Positions 8,688-15,453 of a DNA stretch of 21,704 bases are shown in pieces. Source of the stretch: Phycisphaerales bacterium UBA2402 (GTDB taxonomy: Bacteria; Planctomycetota; Phycisphaerae; Phycisphaerales; UBA1924); NCBI GenBank assembly GCA_002343715.1, contig DDSA01000048.1, forward strand, positions 1 to 21,704. Reading direction: 5' to 3'. Position 1 is the stretch's first letter. Each line of letters opens with the position of its first letter. The notes below the pieces were generated by a model. It did no database searches. It was not told where the DNA came from and worked only from the letters and a program-made list of their open reading frames with translations. Made by a program: the position numbers and the translations under genes.

Positions 8688-8735
8688 GCCGCGCTTCTCG
8701 AGCAGGCACTCCGGCTCGCCGATAAGCAGAGCGGG

Positions 8736-9752
8736 ATGCCCGCCGCTGCACCGGCCACGATCCGCGCGCTCACCCGCACCGAACGGGGGATTGTGCTTGT
8801 GCGCGCCGGCCCGATGCTCGATCTTCGCCCGGGAGAAGCGTTGCTCCGGCTTGTCGCCCTCGGGCTTGGATCCCCCGATCTCGCCATCGCCGCCGGAAGA
8901 CACCCGTTCCGCGGCATCATGGGACGGGAGTTCATCGCGGTGGTCGAATCCATCAACCCGCGCCCGGGGCGCATGACCGATGGTGATTGGATCGGCAAAC
9001 GCGTGGTGGGTCAGCCGTTCATCCCGTGCGCGTCTTGCGACCTCTGCCGCGGCGGGCTTGGCCCCGTCTGTCGCGCGATCATCCGTCCCGGCTTGTCCGG
9101 CCGTGACGGTGGGGCGGCGGACCTGTTCACGTATCCGATCGCTTGTCTGCACGACGTGCCCGGCCGTGTGGGCGATGAGGCCGCTGTGCTGTCCTTTTCA
9201 CTTGCTGCGGCGCTCCGCGCTGTGCGGTTGTGCGGGGCGGATGCACGATCGAACCTCACGGTCCTCGGTGATGGAGCCATCGGGTTGCTGTGCGCCCAGG
9301 TCGCGGCGGCGGAGTTTCCGCGCACACGCCTCCTGGGTTTGCGCCCCGCGGGGTATGAGTTGTGCGAACGGTGGGGAATCCCTCATCGCGATGCCCGCGA
9401 GGCGGGCGAGCGTCACGACCAGCAGGCCGTGATCGATTGCACCAACAGCCCCGCCGGCATGGAACTCGCTTCGGGTCTTGTGATGCCCCGCGGCCGAATC
9501 GTGCGTGTTCAACGGGGCCTGCCCGAGACGGCCGGGCAGAACGGGCCTCCGGGGCTTTGGAGCGCCTTGGAGCGTGAAGTAACACTCATCGGCATCGCGC
9601 CCCCAACGCCCGTCGAGGCTCTCGCGGCGCTCGCCGCCGGCCGCTATGACGTGACTCCGCTCGTCACGGAGCGTCTCATGCTTGAGCAGGGACCCGCCGC
9701 CCTCCTCGCCGCGGCGGAAACGGGCGCGATCAAGGTCATCGTGCGGGCCTGA
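8736..9752 (+). CDS. MDR-family zinc-type alcohol dehydrogenase-like protein, catalytic zinc site lost
   Basis: The 338-residue product has the medium-chain dehydrogenase layout: a GroES-like domain, then a Rossmann domain with GDGAIG (178-183). The structural-zinc cysteines are intact at C98, C101, C104 and C112 (CASCDLCRGGLGPVC). The catalytic-zinc ligands are not: the usual CGxxD region reads GLGSPDL (43-49), the GHE motif reads GRE (63-65), and the usual EPLA stretch reads SFSLA (153-157). It may therefore not be a zinc dehydrogenase, or it may bind metal differently. The substrate is unknown. It follows mrp by 48 bases and precedes ispD by 32 bases on the same strand, so co-transcription is possible, though ispD may have its own promoter. 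No strong ribosome binding site is seen. Confidence 0.8.
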   Translation: MPAAAPATIRALTRTERGIVLVRAGPMLDLRPGEALLRLVALGLGSPDLAIAAGRHPFRGIMGREFIAVVESINPRPGRMTDGDWIGKRVVGQPFIPCASCDLCRGGLGPVCRAIIRPGLSGRDGGAADLFTYPIACLHDVPGRVGDEAAVLSFSLAAALRAVRLCGADARSNLTVLGDGAIGLLCAQVAAAEFPRTRLLGLRPAGYELCERWGIPHRDAREAGERHDQQAVIDCTNSPAGMELASGLVMPRGRIVRVQRGLPETAGQNGPPGLWSALEREVTLIGIAPPTPVEALAALAAGRYDVTPLVTERLMLEQGPAALLAAAETGAIKVIVRA

Positions 9753-9771
9753 AGCACTGCCGCCCCGTCAC

Positions 9772-9777
9772 TACACT
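9772..9777 (+). promoter_or_regulatory. -10-like box (TACACT), possible leaderless start of ispD
   Basis: TACACT matches four of six -10 positions and lies 7 bases before the ispD ATG at 9785. No Shine-Dalgarno is found in that gap. A weak CTGAAG sits 17 bases upstream. The box may give ispD its own transcript inside a same-strand gene run. Confidence 0.3.
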
Positions 9778-9784
9778 TTGGCCC

Positions 9785-10579
9785 ATGCGTATCTGCGTCA
9801 TTATCGCCGCGGCCGGAGCCTCTCGTCGATACTCCGAAGGAGGCGGCGTGCGGCACAAACTGGATGAAGACCTGGGCGGCAAGCCCGTGTTGCAGCGAAC
9901 GGTCGAGGCGTTCACAAAGAACGAGCGGGTGGCAACGATCGTTGTGGCCGGGCCGGCGGATCCCGAGTCCGCCGCGGAGTTCCGATCGCGCTACGGCGAC
10001 CGCCTGGGGCTGCTGGGTGCCACGCTCTGCGAGGGCGGCCCGACGCACCGGTGGGAGACCGTCCGCAACGCGCTGGCCCACGCCGGCGACTGCACCCACA
10101 TCGCCGTGCACGACGCCGCACGGCCTTGTTTTTCACTGGAACTGCTCGACCGGCTTTTCGACGCCGCGGAACGCTACCCCGCGGTGATCCCCGTGGTTGA
10201 AATCAGCGACACGGTGAAGCGCATCCGCGAGACGGACGAGGCGTTCGGCGGGGAGGACCCGGTCGCGGCGATTTTGGGCGTCAATCCACAGACGCAGAAG
10301 AAACTCCGCATCGTGAGCGACACCCTGTCCCGGCGGGGGTTGTGCCTGGTGCAGACGCCGCAGGTCTTCGAGGCAAGCCTCTTGCGGCGGGCGTACGCAC
10401 AGGCAGACCTGACCAGCACGGACGATGCCGGGCTTGTCGAACGCCTCGGTGAGCGTGTGGTGGTGGTCGAGGGGGAGGCCCGCAACATCAAGATCACCCA
10501 TCCATCGGACTTGGACCTCGCGAGGGCGATTCTGGGTGTGCGGCCCCCCGAGGGGCGTCCTGTGCACAAACGATTCTGA
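9785..10579 (+). CDS. ispD: 2-C-methyl-D-erythritol 4-phosphate cytidylyltransferase IspD
   Basis: IspD makes CDP-ME from MEP and CTP, the third step of the MEP isoprenoid pathway. The 264-residue product has the nucleotidyltransferase opening VIIAAAGASRRY, HDAARP near 109-114, VVEISDTVKRI, QTPQVF, TDDAGLVERLG and the closing NIKITHPSDL, all characteristic. Two features differ from the norm. The usual PKQ after the glycine-rich loop is replaced by HKLDED (24-29), keeping the lysine. There is also an insertion of about 20 residues before QTPQVF (roughly 152-176), making the protein longer than the usual 230 or so. The start has no ribosome binding site but has a -10-like box 7 bases upstream. 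The stop lies 13 bases from the stop of the convergent YciH-like gene. Confidence 0.93.
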   Translation: MRICVIIAAAGASRRYSEGGGVRHKLDEDLGGKPVLQRTVEAFTKNERVATIVVAGPADPESAAEFRSRYGDRLGLLGATLCEGGPTHRWETVRNALAHAGDCTHIAVHDAARPCFSLELLDRLFDAAERYPAVIPVVEISDTVKRIRETDEAFGGEDPVAAILGVNPQTQKKLRIVSDTLSRRGLCLVQTPQVFEASLLRRAYAQADLTSTDDAGLVERLGERVVVVEGEARNIKITHPSDLDLARAILGVRPPEGRPVHKRF

Positions 10580-10592
10580 GCCTCACGCGGCA

Positions 10593-10958
10593 CTACCCGC
10601 CCGCAGGCTTTGCGGGATACCCGAGGTTCTTAAAGTGCTCGACCAATCGGTCGCGGTGGTCACCCTGCAGCTCCATAGTGGTGCCGCTGAGCGTACCGCC
10701 TGTCGCCAGCTTGGCCTTAAGCTCCTTCAGGATTGAAGGAAGGTCATCGGTTCGCGCGGATCGCGCTGTGAAGCCCGTCACCATTGTTACGAACTTACCC
10801 CGCCGCTGTTCTCGCCGCACACGGATCGCTTGACCCGCGGGGTGAAGCACCTTGCCGCTCAGTGCATCGCGGGGGCAAATGCACACCCCGAGAGGTTTCC
10901 CACACAGACCACAGGTGGCGGGTTGTTCGTGCGTGGTGCCGGCGAAGAGTCGAGACAT
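10593..10958 (-). CDS. SUI1/eIF1-like translation factor (YciH family)
   Basis: The C-terminal 75 residues match the SUI1/eIF1 fold of bacterial YciH: RREQRRGKFVTMVTGF, LPSILKELKAKLATGGT, ELQGDHRDRLVEHFKNLGY. Relatives act on start-codon choice at the small ribosomal subunit; the bacterial role is less settled. I prefer ATG at 10958, giving 121 residues beginning MSRLFAGTT, because family members open with a similar SRL segment and a -10-like box lies 6 bases upstream. A GTG at 11030 would add 24 polar residues; it has no ribosome binding site. The N-terminus carries C16-x2-C19-x6-C26-x-C28, a possible small zinc site not found in E. coli YciH. Base composition is less GC-rich than in neighbouring genes. 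It is divergent from rpsU. Confidence 0.82.
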   Translation of the reverse strand: MSRLFAGTTHEQPATCGLCGKPLGVCICPRDALSGKVLHPAGQAIRVRREQRRGKFVTMVTGFTARSARTDDLPSILKELKAKLATGGTLSGTTMELQGDHRDRLVEHFKNLGYPAKPAGG

Positions 10959-10964
10959 CGAAGT

Positions 10965-10970
10965 AACGTA
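10965..10970 (-). promoter_or_regulatory. -10-like box (TACGTT) before the YciH-like gene
   Basis: TACGTT matches four of six -10 positions on the minus strand and ends 6 bases before the ATG at 10958. If it is a promoter, the mRNA would be leaderless and the shorter start would be correct. The box lies inside the frame of the longer GTG-start version. Confidence 0.28.
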
Positions 10971-11154
10971 CGCGGCGGTATCCTTGCGCGTTCTATCGGT
11001 TTCTGTCTTGGTCGGTTTCTTCCCCGCCACGCCGAGTTGTTTTCTTTCTCATTAGACGATCGGGCTAGGGGCTGCTGAATGCGGATCCAACGGTCATGTG
11101 GCACTCGGGCGATCGACCTGTGGAACAGAAAGAAAGGAAAGTGCGTCAACAATG

Positions 11155-11178
11155 CTAACATTATACTAACATAAGTAT
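11155..11178. repeat. AT-rich direct and inverted repeats between yciH-like gene and rpsU
   Basis: CTAACAT occurs twice, at 11155-11161 and 11166-11172, spaced by 11 bases, one turn of the helix. ATACT (11163-11167) and AGTAT (11174-11178) form a perfect inverted pair with a 6-base loop. A perfect TATAAT is present on the minus strand at 11165-11160, and TATACT and TATGAT on the plus strand. The stretch stands out as AT-rich in a GC-rich window. It may be an operator or promoter core for one or both divergent genes. The rest of the gene-free stretch from about 11031 to 11339 holds the candidate rpsU promoter and nothing else I can support. Confidence 0.35.
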
Positions 11179-11207
11179 GATTGCTGTGCATTCCTTCATG
11201 GCTGGAT

Positions 11208-11236
11208 TTGCCATTTGCCATCGCCCTCCCTTTACT
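11208..11236 (+). promoter_or_regulatory. Candidate promoter of rpsU
   Basis: TTGCCA (11208-11213, five of six -35 bases) is followed after 17 bases by TTTACT (11231-11236, four of six -10 bases). Spacing is ideal for a housekeeping sigma factor. It would give a leader of roughly 95 bases before the rpsU start. An AT-rich repeat region just upstream holds rival -10-like boxes. Confidence 0.35.
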
Positions 11237-11339
11237 TACCCCCCTCCGTTCCACCCGAACGGCGGTTGTGGTATCGAAACACTTGGCCGATGTACGGCCT
11301 ATTCCTGCGTCTGCGTTCTAGAGGGAACACGAGGTAACT

Positions 11340-11603
11340 ATGGCGATTCGAGTCAAGGCCCGCGGCGGAGAATCCGTCGAAGGCCTCATGCGGCGGTTCA
11401 AGAAGCTGTGCGAAAAGGAAGGTCTGACGAAGGACATCCGTCGCAAGGAGTTCTACGAGAAGCCCTCCGAGCGTGCCCGCCGCGATGCGCGTCGCAGCCA
11501 AGTCCGCAAGATCAAGGGTGACTTTGTCCCAATGGGCGGCAAGGGCGGTAAGGACAAGGACCGCGGCCCCGGAGGCATGGGCGGCTTCGGCGACCGTAAC
11601 TGA
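11340..11603 (+). CDS. rpsU: 30S ribosomal protein bS21
   Basis: bS21 sits on the small subunit near the 3' end of 16S rRNA and takes part in translation initiation. The 87-residue product opens with the family pattern (MAIRVKARGGESVEGLMRRF, then KKLCEKEGL) and continues with RRKEFYEKPSERARRDARR. After about residue 62 it has a glycine- and lysine-rich tail with GGKGGKDKDRGPGGMGGFG, about 25 residues that the E. coli protein lacks. The start is fixed by GAGGT four bases before the ATG, one of the clearest ribosome binding sites in the window. A possible promoter lies at 11208-11236. It is divergent from a YciH-like factor. No terminator is seen after the stop. Confidence 0.95.
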   Translation: MAIRVKARGGESVEGLMRRFKKLCEKEGLTKDIRRKEFYEKPSERARRDARRSQVRKIKGDFVPMGGKGGKDKDRGPGGMGGFGDRN

Positions 11604-11752
11604 ACGGCAGCCCGATTCGGCACATGGCACTCGAACGATCGCCCCGAAGTTCTCGGTCTTCACGCCGGTGATTCAAATGCCGTGCCCAGCACATCAGCCA
11701 GCAGCGATTCGTCTGGAGGATCAACCCCCATACCGAGTTCATCGCGGGGCGC

Positions 11753-11780
11753 TTGCATCCCGACTCCCTTTCCGCATACT
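11753..11780 (+). promoter_or_regulatory. Candidate promoter of the pyrophosphatase gene
   Basis: TTGCAT (11753-11758) and CATACT (11775-11780) are spaced by 16 bases. The -10 matches four or five of six bases, the -35 only three. The leader would be about 55 bases and contain the strong GAGGAGA site. Nothing else of note lies in 11604-11752. Confidence 0.3.
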
Positions 11781-11823
11781 CAGTCATCTGTAACCGTTCC
11801 ACCCGCGGCCGTTCGCCGCTCGT

Positions 11824-11830
11824 GAGGAGA
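11824..11830 (+). promoter_or_regulatory. Ribosome binding site that sets the hppA start
   Basis: GAGGAGA lies 9 bases before the ATG at 11840. The frame is open back to 11753, but only the ATG at 11840 has this site and begins a proper signal-peptide-like sequence. Confidence 0.65.
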
Positions 11831-11839
11831 TCGTTCCGC

Positions 11840-14398
11840 ATGTTGAACCGCTTGCCGACCCGATTCGCACTCGTGCCGCGCTTCGCCGCGGCGCTCGCGT
11901 GCTGCCTCGCCGTGCTCTTTGCTCCGGCCCCGGCCATTGCCGCAGACGCCCCCCCGGGCGCTTCGCACCAGCACGCCGGCGGCGAGGCCAACCTCGTGCT
12001 GCCGCGTGTGGGCACGGAGAAGTTCATGGGCATCCCCGGCGACACGCTCCTGTACGGGGGCATTGTCATCTCGATCCTGGGGATGGTCTTCGGGCTGGCG
12101 ATGTACTCTAACCTGAAGAACCTGCCGGTTCACAAGTCGATGCTCGAGATCTCGGAACTGATCTACGCGACCTGCAAGTCGTACATGATCCAGCAGGGCA
12201 AGTTCCTGCTCGTTCTTTGGGCCTTCATCGCCGTCGCGGTGGGCTGGTACTTCGGCTGGCTGATCCCCAACCCCGAGGGCGGGTCGGGCATGTCGATGGG
12301 CAAGGTGCTGCTCATCCTCATCTTCAGCCTGGTAGGCATCGCCGGTTCATACGCGGTCGCGTGGTTCGGCATCCGGGTCAACACCTTTGCCAACTCGCGG
12401 GCCGCCTTCGCTTCTCTGAGGGGCAAGCCCTTCCCCTGCTACGCGATCCCCCTCAAGGCGGGCATGTCGATCGGCATGGCGCTGATCAGCGTTGAACTGC
12501 TCATCATGCTGGGCATCCTGCTCTTCGTCCCCGGCGATGTGTCGGGCGCGTGCCTTATCGGCTTCGCCATCGGCGAGTCGCTGGGCGCATCGGCGCTGCG
12601 TATCGCGGGCGGTATCTTCACCAAGATCGCCGACATCGGCAGCGACCTGATGAAGATCGTCTTCAAGATCAAGGAAGACGACGCCCGCAACCCCGGCGTC
12701 ATCGCCGACTGCGTGGGCGACAACGCCGGCGACAGCGTCGGCCCCTCCGCCGACGGTTTCGAGACCTACGGCGTCACCGGTGTGGCCCTCATCTCCTTCA
12801 TCCTGCTGGCCATCAACAAGGACACCGCCGGGCCCGAGTTCCAGAGCGTGCAGGTGCAGCTGCTGGTCTGGCTCTTCGCGATGCGCATCATCATGGTCGT
12901 GGCCAGCGCGCTCTCCTACTTCATCAACGAGGCGATCGCCAAGGCCAAGTACGGCAACGCCGACAAGTTCAACTACGAGCACCCCCTGACCAGTCTCGTC
13001 GTCATCACCTCGGTTCTCTCGGTCGCCCTGACGTTTATCGCCAGCAAGTTGCTCATCCCCGTGGTCGCGGGCGGCACCGACTGGTGGTGGCAACTCTCCC
13101 TCATCATCACCTGCGGCACCGCCGCCGGCGCGATCATCCCCGAACTGGTCAAGGTCTTCACGAGCACCCACTCGCGCCACGTTCGAGAAGTTGTCACCAG
13201 TTCCGAGCAGGGCGGGGCTTCGCTCAACATCCTCTCCGGCTTTGTCGCGGGCAACTTCTCCGCCTATTGGCTGGGGCTGGCGATCGTTGCGCTCATGGGC
13301 GCGGCGTATTACGTGAGCAACATGTTCGCGCCCACCACCCCCGGCAACACCATCATGATGGCCCCGGCGGTCTTCTCCTTCGGCCTCGTGGCCTTCGGCT
13401 TCCTGGGCATGGGGCCCGTGACCATCGCGGTGGACTCCTACGGCCCTGTCACCGACAACGCCCAATCGGTCTACGAACTCTCGACCATCGAGCACATCCC
13501 CAACATCAAGGCCGAGATCCAGAAGGAGTACGGATTCACCCCCGAGTTTGAGAAAGCGAAGGAAGCCCTCGAGGAGAACGACGGCGCTGGCAACACCTTC
13601 AAGGCCACCGCCAAGCCCGTGCTGATCGGCACCGCCGTCGTGGGCGCCACCACGATGATCTTCGCCATAGTCGTCGCCCTCACCCACGGGCTTGACCCGG
13701 CCCTGATCGGCAAACTCTCGATCCTCCATCCGCCCTTCCTGCTGGGCCTCATCTCCGGCGGGGCGGTCATCTACTGGTTCACCGGCGCGAGCACGCAGGC
13801 TGTCTCGACAGGTGCCTACCGTGCGGTGGAGTTCATCAAGGCCAACATCAAACTCGAAGGATCGACCAAGGCCAGCGTCGAGGACAGCCAGAAGGTCGTG
13901 ACCATCTGCACGCAGTACGCGCAGAAGGGCATGTTCAACATCTTCCTGGGCGTCTTCTTCTCCACCCTCGCATTCGCCTTCTACGAATCCTTCTTCTTCA
14001 TCGGCTACCTCGTCTCCATCGCCCTCTTCGGGTTGTACCAGGCCATCTTCATGGCCAACGCGGGCGGCGCGTGGGACAACGCCAAAAAGATCGTCGAGAC
14101 CGAACTCCGCATGAAGGGCACCCCGCTCCACGATGCCACCGTCGTGGGCGACACCGTCGGCGATCCTTTCAAGGATACCTCCAGCGTCGCGATGAACCCG
14201 GTCATCAAGTTCACCACCCTCTTCGGCCTTCTGGCCGTCGAACTCGCCGTGAGCATGAAGAGCAGCGAGACCGGCTCCGGGCACACAGGCCTGACGATGG
14301 CCCTGACCCTGGGCTTCGGTCTGCTTTCGATGTTCTTTGTCTACCGCTCCTTCTACGGGATGATGATCGGCGGCAAGGCACACCGCTCCGCCCACTAA
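11840..14398 (+). CDS. hppA: Membrane-bound ion-pumping pyrophosphatase (divergent HppA)
   Basis: Membrane pyrophosphatases couple pyrophosphate hydrolysis to H+ or Na+ export. From ATG 11840 the product is 852 residues, against about 660-770 for most relatives. It opens with a signal-peptide-like segment (hydrophobic core at about 15-33, likely cut after AIA) and has about 15-16 membrane segments. Core motifs are recognisable but altered: EDDARNPGVIAD-C-VGDNAGD-SVGP (279-302) where most have [20 protein letters not shown], and GDTVGDPFKDTSS near the end. The usual D-x7-K-x-E before EDD is not kept (DIGSDLMKIVFKI). GNTFKATAKP (584-593) has lysine where K+-independent enzymes do, though alanine follows where those have threonine. 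An extra segment near 556-583 is charged and probably cytoplasmic. Divergent clades are known; the pumped ion cannot be read here. A strong terminator follows. Confidence 0.9.
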   Translation: MLNRLPTRFALVPRFAAALACCLAVLFAPAPAIAADAPPGASHQHAGGEANLVLPRVGTEKFMGIPGDTLLYGGIVISILGMVFGLAMYSNLKNLPVHKSMLEISELIYATCKSYMIQQGKFLLVLWAFIAVAVGWYFGWLIPNPEGGSGMSMGKVLLILIFSLVGIAGSYAVAWFGIRVNTFANSRAAFASLRGKPFPCYAIPLKAGMSIGMALISVELLIMLGILLFVPGDVSGACLIGFAIGESLGASALRIAGGIFTKIADIGSDLMKIVFKIKEDDARNPGVIADCVGDNAGDSVGPSADGFETYGVTGVALISFILLAINKDTAGPEFQSVQVQLLVWLFAMRIIMVVASALSYFINEAIAKAKYGNADKFNYEHPLTSLVVITSVLSVALTFIASKLLIPVVAGGTDWWWQLSLIITCGTAAGAIIPELVKVFTSTHSRHVREVVTSSEQGGASLNILSGFVAGNFSAYWLGLAIVALMGAAYYVSNMFAPTTPGNTIMMAPAVFSFGLVAFGFLGMGPVTIAVDSYGPVTDNAQSVYELSTIEHIPNIKAEIQKEYGFTPEFEKAKEALEENDGAGNTFKATAKPVLIGTAVVGATTMIFAIVVALTHGLDPALIGKLSILHPPFLLGLISGGAVIYWFTGASTQAVSTGAYRAVEFIKANIKLEGSTKASVEDSQKVVTICTQYAQKGMFNIFLGVFFSTLAFAFYESFFFIGYLVSIALFGLYQAIFMANAGGAWDNAKKIVETELRMKGTPLHDATVVGDTVGDPFKDTSSVAMNPVIKFTTLFGLLAVELAVSMKSSETGSGHTGLTMALTLGFGLLSMFFVYRSFYGMMIGGKAHRSAH

Positions 14399-14412
14399 GT
14401 TCTGAAACGAAG

Positions 14413-14442
14413 ACGGCGGCCCATGTCGGGCCGCCGTTTTTT
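14413..14442 (+). terminator. Intrinsic terminator of hppA
   Basis: A perfect 10-base-pair stem (ACGGCGGCCC at 14413-14422 with its complement at 14428-14437) encloses a 5-base loop and ends in a run of six T (14437-14442). It lies 15 bases after the hppA stop. Confidence 0.93.
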
Positions 14443-14461
14443 CATTCCGCTGGGGTGTGGC

Positions 14462-15220
14462 TTATTCCCCGGACGTCGCCTCGGGCTTGATCCGCGTCAA
14501 GGCCCAGTCTGTCACCCCCGGCATCATCACCGAGAGGCCCAGCGCCATCCGCATCGGCCAACTTGTCCAGACCTCGCCGCGGGGCTTGCGAAGGCACCGG
14601 ACCACCGCTCTGCCCACCCGCTCGGCGGGTTGAAAGGCAAAGCGCGGCGGGCGCGTGACCAGACCTGGGTGCTCGCTTTTCTCCGCCGCGACGTCGAAGA
14701 ACTCGGTGCTCGTCTGCACCGGGTGGACGCTCGAGACGTGCACGCCCTTGGACCGCAGTTCGTGACGCATGGCACGGGCGAAGTGATCCTGTGCCGCCTT
14801 CGTGGCGGAATACGCCGCGAAATACGGGATGCCGATCTTCGCCACGCAACTGGAGCAGAAGAGGATGTGCCCTTGGCGGGCCGGGATCATGTGCTCCAGC
14901 GCGGCGCGGGCCAGCGTAAGTGAAGCCCAGAAGTTGGTCTCGAAAATCGCCCTCAGGTCATAGTCCGGAGTCTGATCGAACGGCGCCTCGAACCCGTAGC
15001 CCGCGTTGGCGAAGACCGCGTACACCGAGCCGAACTCCTCGACGGTGCGGGCGACGACACGCCGGCTGTCGGCCTCGTCCGCCACATCGCACGTGACGGC
15101 GATGGCCCTCCCGCCCGAGGCGTTGATCTCCGCCGCGGCGCAGAGCCGGGCCGTCGCCAGCCCGATGCCGCTGCTGGCGCCGGTGATGGCGATGGGCTTG
15201 CCGGACAGAAGGACGGCCAT
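14462..15220 (-). CDS. Short-chain dehydrogenase/reductase with a shortened Rossmann fold
   Basis: The 252-residue product belongs to the SDR family of NAD(P)-dependent oxidoreductases. TGASSGIG (14-21) is the cofactor loop, CDVAD the adenine-side motif, NAGYG the fold motif, and the catalytic serine (CSSCVAK) and YSATK are in place. Immediately after the cofactor loop, however, the sequence passes from ATARLCA straight into AAEINASGG. Classical members have about 20 more residues here: the second beta strand, with the residues choosing NAD or NADP, and the next helix. The frame is intact. The start ATG shares one base with the TGA of the entericidin-like gene (TGATG), suggesting coupled translation. 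The substrate is unknown. The gap could be a real deletion or an assembly error. Confidence 0.85.
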   Translation of the reverse strand: MAVLLSGKPIAITGASSGIGLATARLCAAAEINASGGRAIAVTCDVADEADSRRVVARTVEEFGSVYAVFANAGYGFEAPFDQTPDYDLRAIFETNFWASLTLARAALEHMIPARQGHILFCSSCVAKIGIPYFAAYSATKAAQDHFARAMRHELRSKGVHVSSVHPVQTSTEFFDVAAEKSEHPGLVTRPPRFAFQPAERVGRAVVRCLRKPRGEVWTSWPMRMALGLSVMMPGVTDWALTRIKPEATSGE

Positions 15221-15366
15221 CAGTTCCCCTTGATCGCCTTCTCCGTGCCCTCGCTGGCGTTCTGGATGTCCTTGCCCAATCCCTTTGTGGTTTCGCAACC
15301 GGCCATGGCGTAAACGCAGAGGGCGAGAAGGGCGGTCAGGATGACGACGGTCTTGATGGACTTCAT
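15220..15366 (-). CDS. Entericidin EcnA/EcnB-like small lipoprotein
   Basis: This 48-residue product begins MKSIKTVVILTALLALCVYA and continues MAGCETTKGLGKDIQNASEG. It has a short positive n-region, a hydrophobic core and a lipobox-like MAGC, followed by the TTKGLGKDIQNASE pattern of entericidin-type lipoproteins. In E. coli the pair is linked to a stationary-phase antidote/toxin module; in most bacteria the role is unknown, and here only one such gene is seen. The start at 15366 has GGAGAT five bases upstream. The frame is open back to 15603, but that stretch has no signal-like start and spans the control region, so it is left out. The stop overlaps the SDR start by one base. Confidence 0.8.
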   Translation of the reverse strand: MKSIKTVVILTALLALCVYAMAGCETTKGLGKDIQNASEGTEKAIKGN

Positions 15367-15411
15367 GCGATCTCCGATGAGTGTGGTGATCTTCCGACAG
15401 GGTCGAATCTG

Positions 15412-15417
15412 ATTGTA
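15412..15417 (-). promoter_or_regulatory. -10-like box (TACAAT) upstream of the entericidin-like gene
   Basis: TACAAT matches five of six -10 bases on the minus strand, 45 bases before the ATG at 15366. No good -35 box lies 16-18 bases upstream. If used, transcription would start downstream of the inverted repeat at 15454-15522. Confidence 0.35.
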
Positions 15418-15453
15418 CCGAGCCTTGGAAACGGCGTTGATACTCAAGAAAAA

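Noticed and set aside
12347..14395. 682-residue open frame antisense to hppA
   Set aside because: It mirrors the codon structure of hppA in GC-rich DNA, its product is His/Asp/Gly-rich without any motif, and hppA is beyond doubt.
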